The translations under genes were made by a program, and so were the position numbers. Positions 1 to 11,386 of a DNA stretch of 64,000 nucleotides are shown in pieces; the first letter of the stretch is position 1, and each line of letters starts with the position of its first letter. Below the pieces are notes generated by a model. The model was not told the origin of the DNA. It ran no database searches and saw nothing but the letters and a program-made list of their open reading frames with translations. Origin of the DNA: Ulva prolifera (taxonomy: Eukaryota; Chlorophyta; Ulvophyceae; Ulvales; Ulvaceae); contig CM041202.1 in assembly GCA_023078555.1 (NCBI GenBank), positions 6,310,522 to 6,374,521 on the forward strand, written 5' to 3'.

Positions 1-444
1 GGAGCGCAATCACCTCGGTACCGTAACCATCTGCTACGACGCTTTTAAATGGGTGCTCATCATCAGCTCACTTGTGCCAACGCCCACGCAAGTTCAGCCA
101 TAATTACAGTTATAGTGTGCCCCGGGCATGACCGCTCCTTTGTGTGCTGCGTGCGGTGCATCTCTTCGCCTTCGGTGGCAGCATGACAGAGTTCTTGCGT
201 CATCACAGCGCACTTCCATGTGTCATCCGCATGACGGGTCTCGCAGCGCTAGTGTGAACTTGTTTCGGACGACGTCTTGCACGCGCCGCGATGTGTCCGC
301 GCCATGAGGCTCAAAACGGCGCGCGCGCTGAGTTCTGAACGCATGCTCTAGACAGCTGTGATCGCGCCGCATGCGGCATGCCTCATGACTCCAACCGCCT
401 GTAGCCACTGGCACTCCTGATCAGATGGTGTCCCACTGGGTGCC
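1..444. other. No gene recognised
   Basis: Mixed-composition sequence to the left of the first retroelement. The open frames here are short, start at non-ATG codons and show no family features. I see no RNA gene or repeat. Confidence 0.4.
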
Positions 445-457
445 ACACAGCGGGTGC

Positions 458-1871
458 ATCTCGAGATAAGCACGCGTAGCTTCCCCTTCCGGGGTCGCCC
501 GCTGTGCGATCCACGGCACCGCTGCCACCGTCTTCTACAGAAGCCCCTCCCGATCCCCCAGCCTCCCTGCCCGCGGCCGCGTCCGCAACCCCTCTTGGCA
601 CCCAGGTCCCCCCTCCCACCACCTACGCAGCTGCCGTCGTGCCGACGGATGATGCCGAGATGACGTGCCCGCTCCCGGCATCCCCGGCTCCAGCCGGCCC
701 TGCTGCGGCCACAGGGGACCTCCCCTGTGCGCTGACGGCCGCTCGGCTGCCATGCGACGGACAGCCGCCCACGAACCCCGGGCAGGACGCTCCACCGGCC
801 GCCCTCCCCAGGTCACGCATGGGCGCCCAGCGAGGCGACATACTTGCATTCATTCGGGGCGCCCCGGTGATCGCCGACGTGTGTGTTACTCACCCGCTTG
901 AAGGTTGTGACGTTCGCGCTGCGACGCTGCGCGACGGCGCCTCGGCGGAGGCCGCCGAACTGCGGATACGCGAAAAGTTTGGCCACGCGTGTGTTGGGGG
1001 GCCCAGCCTCGTCCCGCTGTCGCATGAAACATACGGGCGCATGGGCCCGGCTGCGTTTGTGTTTGTCAACAGGCTGCAGGGGCGGGCGCGCTTCCTGGAG
1101 AACGCGATGCCCGACATCTCCACGACGCTCTGCCGCGCCGTCGCGCGCCCGGTTCACGCCGCTGCCCTGCTGATGGCCCACCACGCGGGCAAGGCATTCT
1201 TGACGGGACTGGCTGTCACATGCGATGGCGTGTCGCCGCTCACATGCCTTCCGGCCTGAGCGACGAGCCGCCCCCGGCGACTCCGCCCCTGCCTCGCTGG
1301 CCGGGCAGCGGCTTCAACTCGGGCGCTTTCTGGGCCGTGCGCCGCCTGCCTGACGTTTTGCGCGGGTGCTGGGCCTTGGGCGTGCACTGTCCTGAGCGGT
1401 TCGGTGGCTGACGGAGCTGCCGTGTTGCTCCGTCAGCCGAGGCTCTGGGCTGATCTATTCCTGTGCGGGATAGCAGCGGGGGGGCGGTGCGGTTGGGGCG
1501 TTGCGTGGGGGTCAGGGGGGCTGGGGGGGGAAGCCCTTTTGGCGGCTTGCGCATGGGGCCGGCGCCGGCCGGACTGCCGGCTTGGGCCGCCGCGGCTGCG
1601 CGGACGTTGGAGTGGTGCTACGTGCGACCGTGGGGGTGCATGTGGTGGGGGGTTGAGCGGGGACGCGTGTGTTGGTGTTGGTGTGGTGGGGGGTGTGTGG
1701 GTGCGTGTTTGGTGGATTCCTGTGGGGCTGTGGCGGGGTGCCGTGTACAGGTGTTTGTTGTGTCTTGGCCCTGAGTTCAGGCGGCTTCGAGGTGGCTGTT
1801 GCTCTCCTGGTGCATGTGTTCCCCCGTTGTCCTGGCGGTGCTTCCTGCCCCTCCGGCTTTGTTCTTGAAAC
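458..1871 (+). mobile_element. 5'-truncated LINE, family B (restriction-like-endonuclease non-LTR element)
   Basis: A 1.4-kb insertion flanked by a perfect 13-bp target-site duplication, ACACAGCGGGTGC, at 445-457 and 1872-1884. It holds the C-terminal end of a LINE ORF (about 480-1259) and then a GT-rich 3' UTR of about 600 bp. The UTR ends in a block (GGCGGTGCTTCCTGCC, then CTTTGTTCTTGAAACA) that recurs at the end of many short insertions elsewhere in the window, usually as TTTGTCCTTGTAACA. There is no poly(A) tail. The element lacks its reverse transcriptase, so it is a 5'-truncated copy produced by target-primed reverse transcription. Confidence 0.85.
480..1259 (+). pseudogene. LINE family B ORF fragment, restriction-like endonuclease end
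   Basis: Open frame inside the truncated family B element. It starts with a proline/alanine-rich stretch. Near its end it shows the restriction-like endonuclease pattern also seen in the other two LINE families: RGDILAF (first acidic residue), ADVCVTHP (second Asp), a Lys in RIREKF, then PLSHETYGRMG with the Glu. Family C carries almost the same last block (PLSHETHGRLG). A TAG at 477 and the missing reverse transcriptase mean this is a fragment that cannot be translated as in the full element. It is not a host gene. Confidence 0.7.
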
Positions 1872-1884
1872 ACACAGCGGGTGC

Positions 1885-3138
1885 TGACGTTGTGCGGGTG
1901 TGTTGGTGTGTGCTGCGTGGTGCTGATTGCGTGGGTGAATGGTCCCCCTAGTTGTTGCCCGTAGCGGTACCTGCCTTGCTTTGTCCTTGTAACACATGCG
2001 CATGTGGATGGTGCTTGACACACATGTGTGACTGTTGCTGGCCTTTGCTGGACTGACTGTGTTTACATGAGCAGGCATTGCAAGGCATTGCAATTGGGTG
2101 CATCGCCTGGCACGGGGTTGCAAGGTGTGTGCCAAGGGGCTGCATGCACTGCCTTTTGGCTGTATACACTGCCACTTGGCTGCATGCACATCTATTCATA
2201 AACAAAGCAAAAGACATCATGCATGTACACAAGATAGACGTCTTTCAGACATGGGCCCTGGGGGCTCAGGGCGGTGCATATACATGCACATATGAGATTT
2301 GCATCGATTGCCACAACCAATGAACTTTCAATTCAATTAAACAGATGCACTTGTGCACGTGGGTTTTGGGTTTTGGGTTTACCAGGTGCGAACATCGTTT
2401 GGGTGCATTCAGCAGGTTTTGCCAAAGCCTGCTGATTTCACCTATTTCACCTCGCCACCTAGGCCTGTATCCTTGCTACAGATGTGTTCACTAGGCACTT
2501 GCGGCGCAGCTGCTATGGCACCGATTAGGCCTCAGCAGATCGACCACATGTGTACCAGCCACAATGAACAAGCACTCAAGTATGAACAAGCGTTGTCAGG
2601 AGACCAGTGTTGTCAGAGTGACTAGCCATTCATGTCTTCGACATATAGCGGATCGTTGGGCTGATCAGCCCAACGGCAGTGGCAGGTTCGCTGCATTATA
2701 GTGATCGACAATATCTCAGTGACTACCCTTAGTCAGTATCTCTGCGCTTATACCTCACATCTTGACAAGCATCACCAGCGGCCATGTGTGCATAGGCTCC
2801 TTACGGTGCCTCGTCAGAGGTCTTAGATAGATATTGAGCATCATGGGATGTCAACACAGCGACCTCTCTACACACTGGAAAGGTCTTCAGAATTCCTGCG
2901 CTGCTGTACGAAATGCTTCCGGTGGGCAGCAGTGGGCAGTACAATTGATAACGTACACCCCTACGCTCCGACAGTGCCTCGCAATCTAGCTAGATAGATG
3001 TACACAGCATCACCGACGACCAATCCTGCACCAAGCGGCACACTGGTGCACTGCCTGAGCGACTGAACCTTGGCCCCTGCCAAGCGGCGGCTAACGCGCC
3101 GCAACACCACTCTGTTGCAACGCGTGCCACCCCGGCAG
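1885..3138. other. Intergenic, no gene recognised; one LINE B tail and one palindrome
   Basis: The first 100 bp are GT-rich and end in a second copy of the family B 3' terminus (1961-1994, GCGGTACCTGCC ... TTTGTCCTTGTAACA). A perfect 22-bp palindrome lies at 2654-2675. Three TTTTGGG-like units near 2362 are too few to be telomeric. No convincing coding region. Confidence 0.45.
2654..2675. repeat. Perfect palindrome, 22 bp
   Basis: CGTTGGGCTGA is followed directly by its reverse complement TCAGCCCAACG, with no spacer. It lies in non-coding DNA 0.46 kb beyond the 3' end of the minus-strand gene at 3139-4500. Confidence 0.9.
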
Positions 3139-4500
3139 CTATAGCAGCCTGGAGCCGACGTCTGTGAAGCATCGATTGAAGCGGCAACGCAGGCCGCTGC
3201 CGCAGAGGCTGCCGGGGCAGCACTGCCGCAGCCTGCGGCCACAGTTTGCAGGAGCTGGCCACGGCGGCGGTGATGGCACGGGCACGGGTATGGGGACAGG
3301 GACGGGGTCCGGGACCGGGACCGGGACCGGGTTTGGAACGGGAACTGGGACTGGGATCGGGTTTGGAGCTGGAATTGGAAAGCCCCCCGGACCCGGAATT
3401 GCAGGCGGGGCACTCACGGCGCATATACCCGCCGGCGACAGGCGAAGTGGTGGCTGTGATGCTAATCGGGGTTCACATGGAAATGGTGAACCAGGGCATC
3501 CTGGCTCACCCTCCAGGCCGCACGGCTGGCACACGCTATCGGCCAGCGCGGAGAGCGGCGAGCACTGAGAGAACACCCCGAGAGTGGTGCATGGAGAGCC
3601 ACCCCGGACGCCGCAGACCTCGCACAAACCGCTCACGCACTCAGCCGAACCGCTGCCGCTTGCGCACACATCGCCGGGGCAGCAGGCGCCGCCAACGCCC
3701 CCACACACGGCCGTGTCGATGGACGCGCAAAGCCCCGACGAAGGATCCAGGAAGGTGAGGCCGGTGGCGCATGGGGTGTCGGTGTCCCCAAGGCCGGTCT
3801 GCGGCGGGCACCCGATCGCGCCGGCCACTCCACAGCTGGCACAAACGTCAGCCTGATCGGCCACCTGCAGCGGCCCGCAGCCCGAGGATCCGGGTATGTC
3901 GCATCGAGGCAGGCCGAGGTCGCCGCAGCGGATGCAGACGCCGCCCTGGCAGTTGTTAGGCCCTTGGAGCGCGCAGCCGTCGCCGGGGCAGCAAGCATCG
4001 TCGAGTCCACCGCAGACGGCATTGTCGATCGGCACACAGAACCCTGCTTCTGCGGTGAAGCCGCGCACGCACACAGCGGTGGGGGGCACAGCGAGCGATG
4101 GCGCCGTCTGTAGGAACCCCTCCGGACACACTGGCTCGCCGGAGCGGCCGCAGGAGAGTTCCGTGCACAGGCCGTTCACGATGACTGCGTCTTGGAAGGT
4201 GCACGGGCGGAGTGTCGATGGAGGGGTTGTGTTGCATGGGGCCAAGCCAGGCGCACCACAGGCAACACAGACGCCGTCAGTGCACTCCAGCTCCGCTGCG
4301 CCGGGAAAAGTTGGACCGTTGCGGCGGCAGAGGTCGAGGGGGCAGCATGCGGCGCCCTCGACGCCACAGGCGTCCACGCATGTCCCGGATGCATCGGGGA
4401 GCTGGGACGGCGGGCACGGTTGTGGTGCGCCTGGCTGGAGGAGACTTCGTGAAGCGAATGTGGCTGGCAGTAGCAGTAGACACGTCGCCACTGTGTACAT
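3139..4500 (-). CDS. Gene A: secreted cysteine-module protein with a PV-rich linker
   Basis: About 453 residues from the ATG at 4500. The start gives a clean signal peptide (MYTVATCLLLLPATFA, then SRSLLQ). An in-frame ATG at 4554 would add 18 residues ahead of it, but a GTGCAG acceptor-like site at 4509-4514 favours the inner start. The mature part holds four cysteine modules of the pattern CG-x4-CC-x3-C ... C-x2-CG (for example CGGLDDACCPGDGC and CGGVGGACCPGDVC). Between the third and last module lies a linker of about 45 residues of Pro-Val/Pro-Ile/Pro-Asn dipeptides, encoded by a GGGACC-type hexamer array. Known biology: such linkers are hydroxylated and glycosylated in green-algal wall proteins. 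Inferred role: extracellular matrix or wall. It shares the post-signal motif RSL(L/T) with genes C, D, E and G. The frame is intact. Confidence 0.7.
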   Translation of the reverse strand: MYTVATCLLLLPATFASRSLLQPGAPQPCPPSQLPDASGTCVDACGVEGAACCPLDLCRRNGPTFPGAAELECTDGVCVACGAPGLAPCNTTPPSTLRPCTFQDAVIVNGLCTELSCGRSGEPVCPEGFLQTAPSLAVPPTAVCVRGFTAEAGFCVPIDNAVCGGLDDACCPGDGCALQGPNNCQGGVCIRCGDLGLPRCDIPGSSGCGPLQVADQADVCASCGVAGAIGCPPQTGLGDTDTPCATGLTFLDPSSGLCASIDTAVCGGVGGACCPGDVCASGSGSAECVSGLCEVCGVRGGSPCTTLGVFSQCSPLSALADSVCQPCGLEGEPGCPGSPFPCEPRLASQPPLRLSPAGICAVSAPPAIPGPGGFPIPAPNPIPVPVPVPNPVPVPVPDPVPVPIPVPVPSPPPWPAPANCGRRLRQCCPGSLCGSGLRCRFNRCFTDVGSRLL

Positions 4501-5390
4501 GTATCGGATCTGCACAGCGCGGAGTCCTGACAGGTACATTGCAGTGTAATGCATGCATGTGATGCCGAAGTGGCCACTTTGCCATGGCAGTAGTGCTCAC
4601 ACAGAAACCTTGACTGCATACTCTGAAAAAAAATGGTTAAAGGTCTTCCCAGCAGTTGCAGGCTCCCGTGTGAAATGTGTGGGAGTACTCCTGAAAAAAA
4701 AAATCATCTTTTTTATTTTTTTTGTTTGAAATGTGTCGGAGTACTCCTGATCTCCTGATGATTAATTCGAATTCGGCGTGTACCCTCATCTTCCTCTCCG
4801 CATACTGCACTGGCGGGCATGCATGCTCGCTGGTCAGTTTGTACAAAGTGTTGGCCATCAGGCGTGGGCGGCAGGCCACATATGTCCGGCCGCCCGCCTT
4901 CTGCATGCTTCCATGGGTGTCTTCCGGAAGATATCCATACACACACCGGGGATTAAGAGCTGATGGTGCAGGTGTACGCTGCATGGCAGAATGGGCGGGG
5001 GACCTAGTAGGTGGCAGATCTAGAATGTCCCTGGGAACAACGCACACGATTGTTCGTTGCATCGAAGCTTAAGGGGAATTCTCTGGTATACATCGGAGAT
5101 ACCAGCGGGCTGCAGGTGGCGTATGCACTGTTGGGGAGCAGTTCTGGGTCGCCTCGCAGCATTTTTTTTATTTGGTATGTCATCCGATGGAGTCCAGTAA
5201 TCATGGATGGCGTTTGGGGGAATAGATGTGACTAGGTGATCGCATCGTACGGCCCACTGTTGGACGGGGGACTGAGCGTTTCACAAGCAGGGGTCGCCAG
5301 CCGTGAAGCGGCTGCTGGTGACAACTTGAAAGCAAGCGGTCCTGCCGCCAAACAGCCACTCAATTGCCTCTGATCAGAGGCATAAAAACG

Positions 5391-5490
5391 CTGTGGCCGG
5401 CATCGCTGCGATCGGTGCCGCTGTGGACGGCATCGCTGCGATCGGTGCCGCTGTGGACGGCATCGCTGCGATCGGTGCCGCTGTGGCCGG
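5391..5490. repeat. 30-bp minisatellite, about 3.3 units
   Basis: The unit begins CTGTGGACGGCATCGCTGCG, continues for 10 more bases and repeats with one or two substitutions. The unit is a multiple of three, so it leaves frames open on both strands (AAIGAAVDGI on plus), but no longer coding region surrounds it. Confidence 0.85.
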
Positions 5491-5942
5491 TGTTGCTGCG
5501 GCCGGTGGCGGTTGTGGTGAGTGACCAACTCCGAGGCGAATGCTCAGACCTGGACGCCAAGTCGATGAAGGTCTGTCTGACACTGCTTCTTGCATGCTGC
5601 TCGCAGTTGAATGGGGCAAGGACTACGCCCCAAACATCTGCACCATCCAAGGCGGGGTCGTAACAGTGGCGACCCTCAGGCAGAGACCATCTCGCACGGG
5701 CTGCAGGTGATGACGGATGGAGGATGTAGGAACGTCTCGCGACTCGTATTCCTTTTGCTGAGATGATGAAGCCAGGCCACAACAGCCATGTCCGCTGGAC
5801 TGCCCTACTGCACTGTCGCCATGGCAATGGCAGCTTGAGTTGAACAGTGTCAAGCAGCCTACACGACCTGGGTTCGTGGCAAATGAGCGCGCTGCCTTCA
5901 GCTGCAATCTGACTTCATACAGGTATATATGCAATTTTTTCT

Positions 5943-5978
5943 TTTCCTGCTTGCTGGTTTAAACCAGCAAGCAGGAAA
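5943..5978. repeat. Perfect 36-bp palindrome
   Basis: TTTCCTGCTTGCTGGTTT is followed directly by its exact reverse complement with no spacer. It directly abuts the family B LINE tail at 5979-6019. The DNA could form a perfect 18-bp hairpin. Confidence 0.95.
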
Positions 5979-6019
5979 TTTCGCGGTGCTACCCGCTTCG
6001 TCGTCGTTATTCGTGTAAC
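5979..6019 (+). mobile_element. LINE family B tail, micro-insertion
   Basis: TTTCGCGGTGCTACCCGC and a divergent middle lead to ATTCGTGTAACA. This matches the family B 3' terminus (compare 14347-14395). I could not find a target-site duplication because the left side is the palindrome. Confidence 0.5.
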
Positions 6020-6905
6020 ACATGCAACTGTTGCGCTGGCTCGACTGTTGAGCGCAGTCCGCAATTTAAATTTGGTGCTTCCAGGCGCCCACGATGCCGC
6101 ATGAACATTCAGGTGGGCAACGGGCGCTGCAAGATTGACCACTCATGAAGTCCAAACAACAGCTTTCCCGTGTTGCAGACCTCCGCTGTCACGGGCGTCG
6201 GCATGACACAGTATACTATACATGCACGCCATTGCAAAATGTCCAGGAAATCATGTCATGAAAAGCACCAGAAAAAAGCCTCACACACCAGCACTGCAGT
6301 GCTATCGCACTTAATGCCAAACCATGCCCCAACACATGCCAAGCGCGACGCTAGCTAGCATCGCCCACAAGCAGCAGTAGCTCAGCCGCAGCCTGAGGCT
6401 GCGGGACAACGACGCAGGCGCCTTGCTGGCGTACGCTGCTCGCCTTCACTAGCATACGCGTCTTGCCCCATCTACTAGTAGCCAGCTGGGTAGGTGCACG
6501 GCAGAGCCACGTCCAGCACCGGGCGCATGCATCACCTCGCAGAACCCCGATGCCACAGCAGCAGAAGCCCTCCAGATGACCAATGCGCCACATGCACCGC
6601 GCGAGGGGGGTTGTGGCACGTTTGGGTTATGGCAAGTGTGCGCACTCGAGCTCTCCCTGGCGCCGGTTATCAGTATGCCGAGATACTTCCGACTGCTCTG
6701 TTGCGCGGAGTGCAACATCAAGAAACCCCCGAAGCCACAGCTGCCCGTGAGCCTGAACAGGAGCAGCCATGCATGAGCTCTTGAGCTGTCACATGCACCC
6801 TAGCTGGGAACGCTCCCTGCAGGTCCCAGGGCTACACTCAAGCCCCCTGCGCGCGATGCATCCTCCCAGGCCCGTCGGGGGACGGGGATGTGGGATCAGC
6901 CCGTC

Positions 6906-7475
6906 CTATTCGCCATACATGCCCATAGGGCCGTCGGCATCAGCACACTCCGGCTGCCCCGCCGCGCCGCAGGGCGCACAGATGCCGCTCTGGCAGGCAA
7001 ACAGCGACACGACGCCTGTGTCGCCATCGGTCTCGGTGCCGCAGGGGATCGAGGGGCAGCATGTGTTCCCTGGCACACCGCACTCGGCAAACGCGCAGAC
7101 GCCGATCGGGTCGAGGAAGCCGCTGCCGCACGGCACGGGCCGTGGGCAGGGGGGCTCGAAGGCGCGACCGCAGGGTTCACAGATGCCGGCGTCGTTCGGG
7201 AACGCGGAGTCGAGCGGCGCGATGATTTCGCAGGGGACGCCGTCGAGGGTTTCGCAGGCGGGCTCATTGCGGGCGCCGCAGGGGGCGCAGATGTCGTCGA
7301 CACACTCGAGGAAGCCGAAAGCGGCGGGGTCGCGGCCGCCACAAGGGAGGATGGTGGCGTCGGGGCCGGGGGGGCAGCATGATTGGCCCTCCTGGCCACA
7401 GGTCGGGGCGAGCTGTGCCATGGTGCTGCTGGGCATGATCAGTAGGCATGCCAACGCCACGCAAAAGGCCTGCAT
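6906..7475 (-). CDS. Gene B: small secreted cysteine-module protein
   Basis: 189 residues from an ATG at 7475, intact. The signal peptide is MQAFCVALACLLIMPSSTMA, with cleavage likely before QLAP. The mature protein has two clear modules (CGQEGQSCCPPG ... CVDDICAPCG and CGVPGNTCCPSIPC ... CQSGICAPCG) and a CEPCG/CPRPVPCG spacer. It is the same module type as in genes A, C, D, E and G, but it has no proline linker. Probably extracellular; the function is unknown. No upstream acceptor abuts the ATG, unlike genes C, D and E. Confidence 0.65.
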   Translation of the reverse strand: MQAFCVALACLLIMPSSTMAQLAPTCGQEGQSCCPPGPDATILPCGGRDPAAFGFLECVDDICAPCGARNEPACETLDGVPCEIIAPLDSAFPNDAGICEPCGRAFEPPCPRPVPCGSGFLDPIGVCAFAECGVPGNTCCPSIPCGTETDGDTGVVSLFACQSGICAPCGAAGQPECADADGPMGMYGE

Positions 7476-8951
7476 GAGGGGGTTGGTGAAGGCACTGGTG
7501 TGGGAGGAGGTACCTGGAGAGCCTGGACGGTGCGCATGTTGTTTGGGCTTGAGCAGGGGCGCGAAAGATCAGCTGTGGTGCATAATGCTCAATGAAGTGC
7601 GCCAGGTGTAGCAGCTGTAGATGTGTCTGTGTGTGAGAAGCTGTGCAGTGAGTGCAGAGTCTCAGTCCTGGAGGATATCGAGTGTGCTTGTACAGAGTGG
7701 AATGGGGGTGTGTCTCGGTGTAGGGATCAGCTGAATGCTTGAGATTCCCTGCTTTGTGGCTTCTTACTCACAGCTGAAGTGTCAGGAGGAACACAGAAGG
7801 CCAGCCCGACCCCGGAAATGAGTGAACATCAGCAAAAAGCAGATAGCGAGAAATACGCTGCAACCTGGGGCGTATGCAGCTGCATGCAGGCTACTCGTGG
7901 ACAGCAGGTGCAACCGAACTATGTGACCCACCAGTTCTGTCCACGATACCACACAACACAGGCCTGCTTCCGGGCTAGACTCTGCAGCTGTCCCGAACTA
8001 GCTCTGTTTGTGAATCTATCTCATATTACACCAACGACGACGTGCACGCATGCACTTTCCGAGACCGCTCATTGGGACCTCTTCGAACACTCAAAGCTCG
8101 TGAGCTTGATTTAACCGTGTATGGACATCCGGTGGGTGTAGCGTTAAACAAGGGTAAAAAAAAACAAAACAGAGACTACGTATCAGCTCCGACATGGGGA
8201 AGATGCCCCGTGATCGCTATTGTTGCAGATCGCCACACTACCACGCGAGACGCTAGCTCTGCCTTGGCTCCGGGCCATGACAATCGATGTGCTGTACTAC
8301 TGCAAGACTGTTATGCATATCAGCTTAGCGCTTGCAGGAGCTGCGTGACTTGCATGGAGAGCCCTTCCACGCACAGCGATGTCGATGCTGGCGTGCACAC
8401 ATGACGCCAGTCGCACGGCCTAACGCTTTGGAGCATCCATGCCCAAGTCTGATGAATAGGGACGATTCAAATGGTATGTTAGTGATGGCATGATGTGGGA
8501 GCTGATGCATACCGCAGAACGCCCCACCATGGCCGTGGTTTGCATCAAAGCCCCGACTGACTGATCCTCCATTGCAACTTGAAACCCCTTGAGTGCGGTA
8601 TTGACAATTTTTAAAGGTACTAGCAGAAGCAACTAGGTGCCTGGCGACCGCGCCATACTGATATGTTCAGATGGCCGGCTCCAGCTACAAGCCGATCAAC
8701 AGCGACTGGTGTGTAGTCACTGTAACATCCCAGAAACACGGGCCACATTGTGATGTGGTGTGTATGGATGCGTCATGGCGTGAGCGCCTGTAATCCTTTG
8801 CACGACGGTCCTTGCTCTCGCAGGTCACGCCAATAGAAAGGCCGTCATGTGTACAAAGCGCAACAACGTCAAAATCAAATGTACGACGCTGTTAAATGTG
8901 GTCTGAGCGCATTTTTTTTAATTTGTGAAGCAATTTGCCATCTGCTTCCAG

Positions 8952-9267
8952 GGTCCAGGCACAGCAATGTGACTACATCGTGGAATCCCTGCGGCGTATC
9001 TCGAGACAGCAGCCTGACCTGCAAGATGGAGTAATGCAGTATCTGGAACTGCTTTGTTCGGGCACAACCTTTTCGCTGGCCGAATGTGCTGTTTTGATAG
9101 CTCCAACACAACTCTGCAGTGCAATGCAACACCTGGCCTGGAGTGCTCTCGAACGCAGCTCAGGGCAGATTATCGATAGCATATTCCGCAAATATGGGTG
9201 GGCGTACGTGCAGAGCCTGTTTTTTGACAAAATGCCTGATTTGGAGGTCACCCAACTGTGTCCCTGA
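8952..9267 (+). CDS. Possible last exon of an unknown gene
   Basis: After a TGCTTCCAG acceptor-like site at 8943-8951 the frame stays open for about 105 codons to a TGA at 9267. The residues look protein-like: VESLRRISRQQPDLQDGVMQ, then a Cys/Leu-rich helix-prone part, IIDSIFRKYGWAYVQSLFFD and MPDLEVTQLCP. I recognise no family. Lower GC than the secreted-protein genes. The upstream exon is not identified, so this rests on composition and frame only. Confidence 0.3.
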
Positions 9268-9352
9268 CAACCAGGCTGGTAGACCACACGTGTGACCAGC
9301 CTGGTCAACCAGCCTGACCGACCAGCCTGGCCGAATCAACAGGCCTGGTCGA
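9255..9352. repeat. Cluster of direct and inverted CCAGCCTGG units
   Basis: CCAGGCTGGT near 9272 and the inverted ACCAGCCTGGTC near 9296 flank ACCACACGTGTGAC, giving a hairpin. Two or three more CCAGCCTG units follow in direct orientation. No gene lies across it. It could be a binding-site cluster or just a simple repeat. Confidence 0.55.
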
Positions 9353-10019
9353 CTGCTTTGATGCTCAGATCACTGCCATCAGCCATGCACTGTCCTGACA
9401 GCCGGCCATGTGCATTGACCTTGGTGTCTGCAAGTTCTACTTGTTTGCAAGCACACAGCGATGCACACAGCTAAGCTTACAGCAAGCAGGAGCACTAGCA
9501 GCAAGCAGGAGCACTAGATACACAACGGTACCAGCAACTCCTTGTCTCTGGTGAGATACTGCAGATCGGGTGTGATGTCCGGCGCAATGAGTTATAGGAG
9601 ATCACCTGCAGTTGCCCATCCAGCAAGCAAGGCTGCAGTTGCCCATGCATATGCTGCAGTGATGCCTGGCGCAGCACATGCTGTCACTTACACCGGAAGT
9701 AGTGAAACAATTCCTCAACATCAGGGCGCCTCTATATAACACAGAGACCACAAACGAACTTGTAGGTGCACATGTGAAACATCTGGCTGTCTCAAGAGCC
9801 CCCTGCACAGATCATGGGCAAGCCATCGCCAGGTGCGCCTCTTCCACGCGATGATTAGCTAATCAGAACACTGTAGTCCAGCCCTAAGAGCCTTGCAGGC
9901 AAATCTGGAGGGGTCCACAGGCGTGCCCAATTTCCGAAATATATTCGGCACAACACTCGAATATGCTGATGTTTCACCCGCAATCAGTTTTTTGTCATCA
10001 CCACACCACGAGACGGCAG

Positions 10020-11348
10020 CTACATGGCGACTGCAGCCTGTGTGGCCTCGTCCTTGGCTGTCTGGAATCGCTGCTTAGCCGTGCCCCTCTCGCCATCGCG
10101 ACCCCCACCAAATGCGATGGACCTTGGTAGTTCGAGATGCTTCCGGTCCGGCGGCGCCGGAATGCAGACCCCGGAAACCTCCTCCAGCCCCTCCCGACAT
10201 GCCACCCCGTCTGCACCAGACCCACCTGTAGCCACCGGACACACAACCTCGCCGCGGCCGCCGCAGGGCAGGCACCGGCCGGCTCGGCACGCAAGCTCCG
10301 CCGAGTTGCAGCCGCCGCCGTCACAGCAGTCCGCCAGCTTCCCTCCGCACGGCCGCAGCAGCGGCGGCGGATACTCGATCACGAGCGGCTTCGGGCCCGG
10401 CACGGGCAGGGGCGGCGGCGGCGGCGGCGGCTGCGGCCCCGCCGCCTCGGAACAAACACCCCCGCCATCCACGACCAAACCCGGGACGCACTGAAATCTC
10501 CCTATATCAGTGCACGCCCCGTAGTCTTCCGCGCCACACGATGCGCAATAATTGTCGCTGCATCCGAGACCGGGGACACACACCTAGCCCCCGCAGCACT
10601 CGAACCCCTCGTAGCCACAGCCTCCCACGGCGCGATCGTACGCTTCCGCACAGATCCCGCCCCGCTCCGGTATTATGCATGTCAGCCCCCCCTCGCACGC
10701 CTCCCCGCCGCCGTCACAGCACAGCCCGCGCTCGGCTCCGCAGGGCAGCTGCGCACACACGCCGTCTGCATCCGGTACTAGTCCGTCGATCGGGCAGAAG
10801 GGGCCATAGTCGGTGTCAATCCCGCACGCGATCTGATCGCGTGCCCCGCACGGACGACACAACATCCTGCTGCACACGAGTTCTGCTTCACAGTCCGTGC
10901 GGTCGCAACACAGCTCGTAATATCCGCCGCACACCCGCTCCACGCACGTGATCCCATCGCCACTGTCCACCTCAAGATTGAAGAAGCAGAAGGGGGAGAT
11001 GTCAGGGTTGTCGGCGTACTCAGCGAAACAGGCCGTCTGCCCGAGCGTGCCGCAGGGGTAGCACCGGCCCTGGGCACACGCGAGAGCTGCGGAATTGCAC
11101 GTGCCGCCGTCGCAGCAGAATGCGTACTCGCTGCCGCACGGCACGTCCGGCCCGGGGGGGGGCGGGAGGAACAGCCCGCCCCGCCCCTCGCTGCCGCCCA
11201 CTGTCAGCGGCGGGGTGCAGTCATCGACACCAGGGTCCGTGCACGGCGCCTCGTATCTGGCGCCACACGAGACACACGTGCCATCGTCGCACGCAAGCGT
11301 CGCGTCGTCACAGACATCGTCATCGCAGCACTCTTCATCCTCGGCGCC

Positions 11349-11386
<38 letters not shown>

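Larger units (their letters stand above)
4501..6905. other. Intergenic stretch, no gene recognised
   Basis: Holds a 30-bp minisatellite, a 36-bp perfect palindrome and a LINE B tail, listed separately. A plus-strand Ala/Gly-rich frame through the minisatellite ends at once and has no support. It includes the presumed upstream region and any 5' exon of gene A. Confidence 0.4.
7476..10019. other. Intergenic stretch with one possible exon
   Basis: Mostly AT-richer, non-coding sequence. It contains a possible exon at 8952-9267 and a cluster of ACCAGCCTGG repeats around 9268-9352, both listed. No other coding region or RNA gene is recognised. Confidence 0.35.

Noticed and set aside
2355-2385. TTTTGGG repeats suggesting a telomere
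   Set aside because: Only about three units, interstitial, and the unit differs from the green-algal TTTAGGG or TTTTAGGG.
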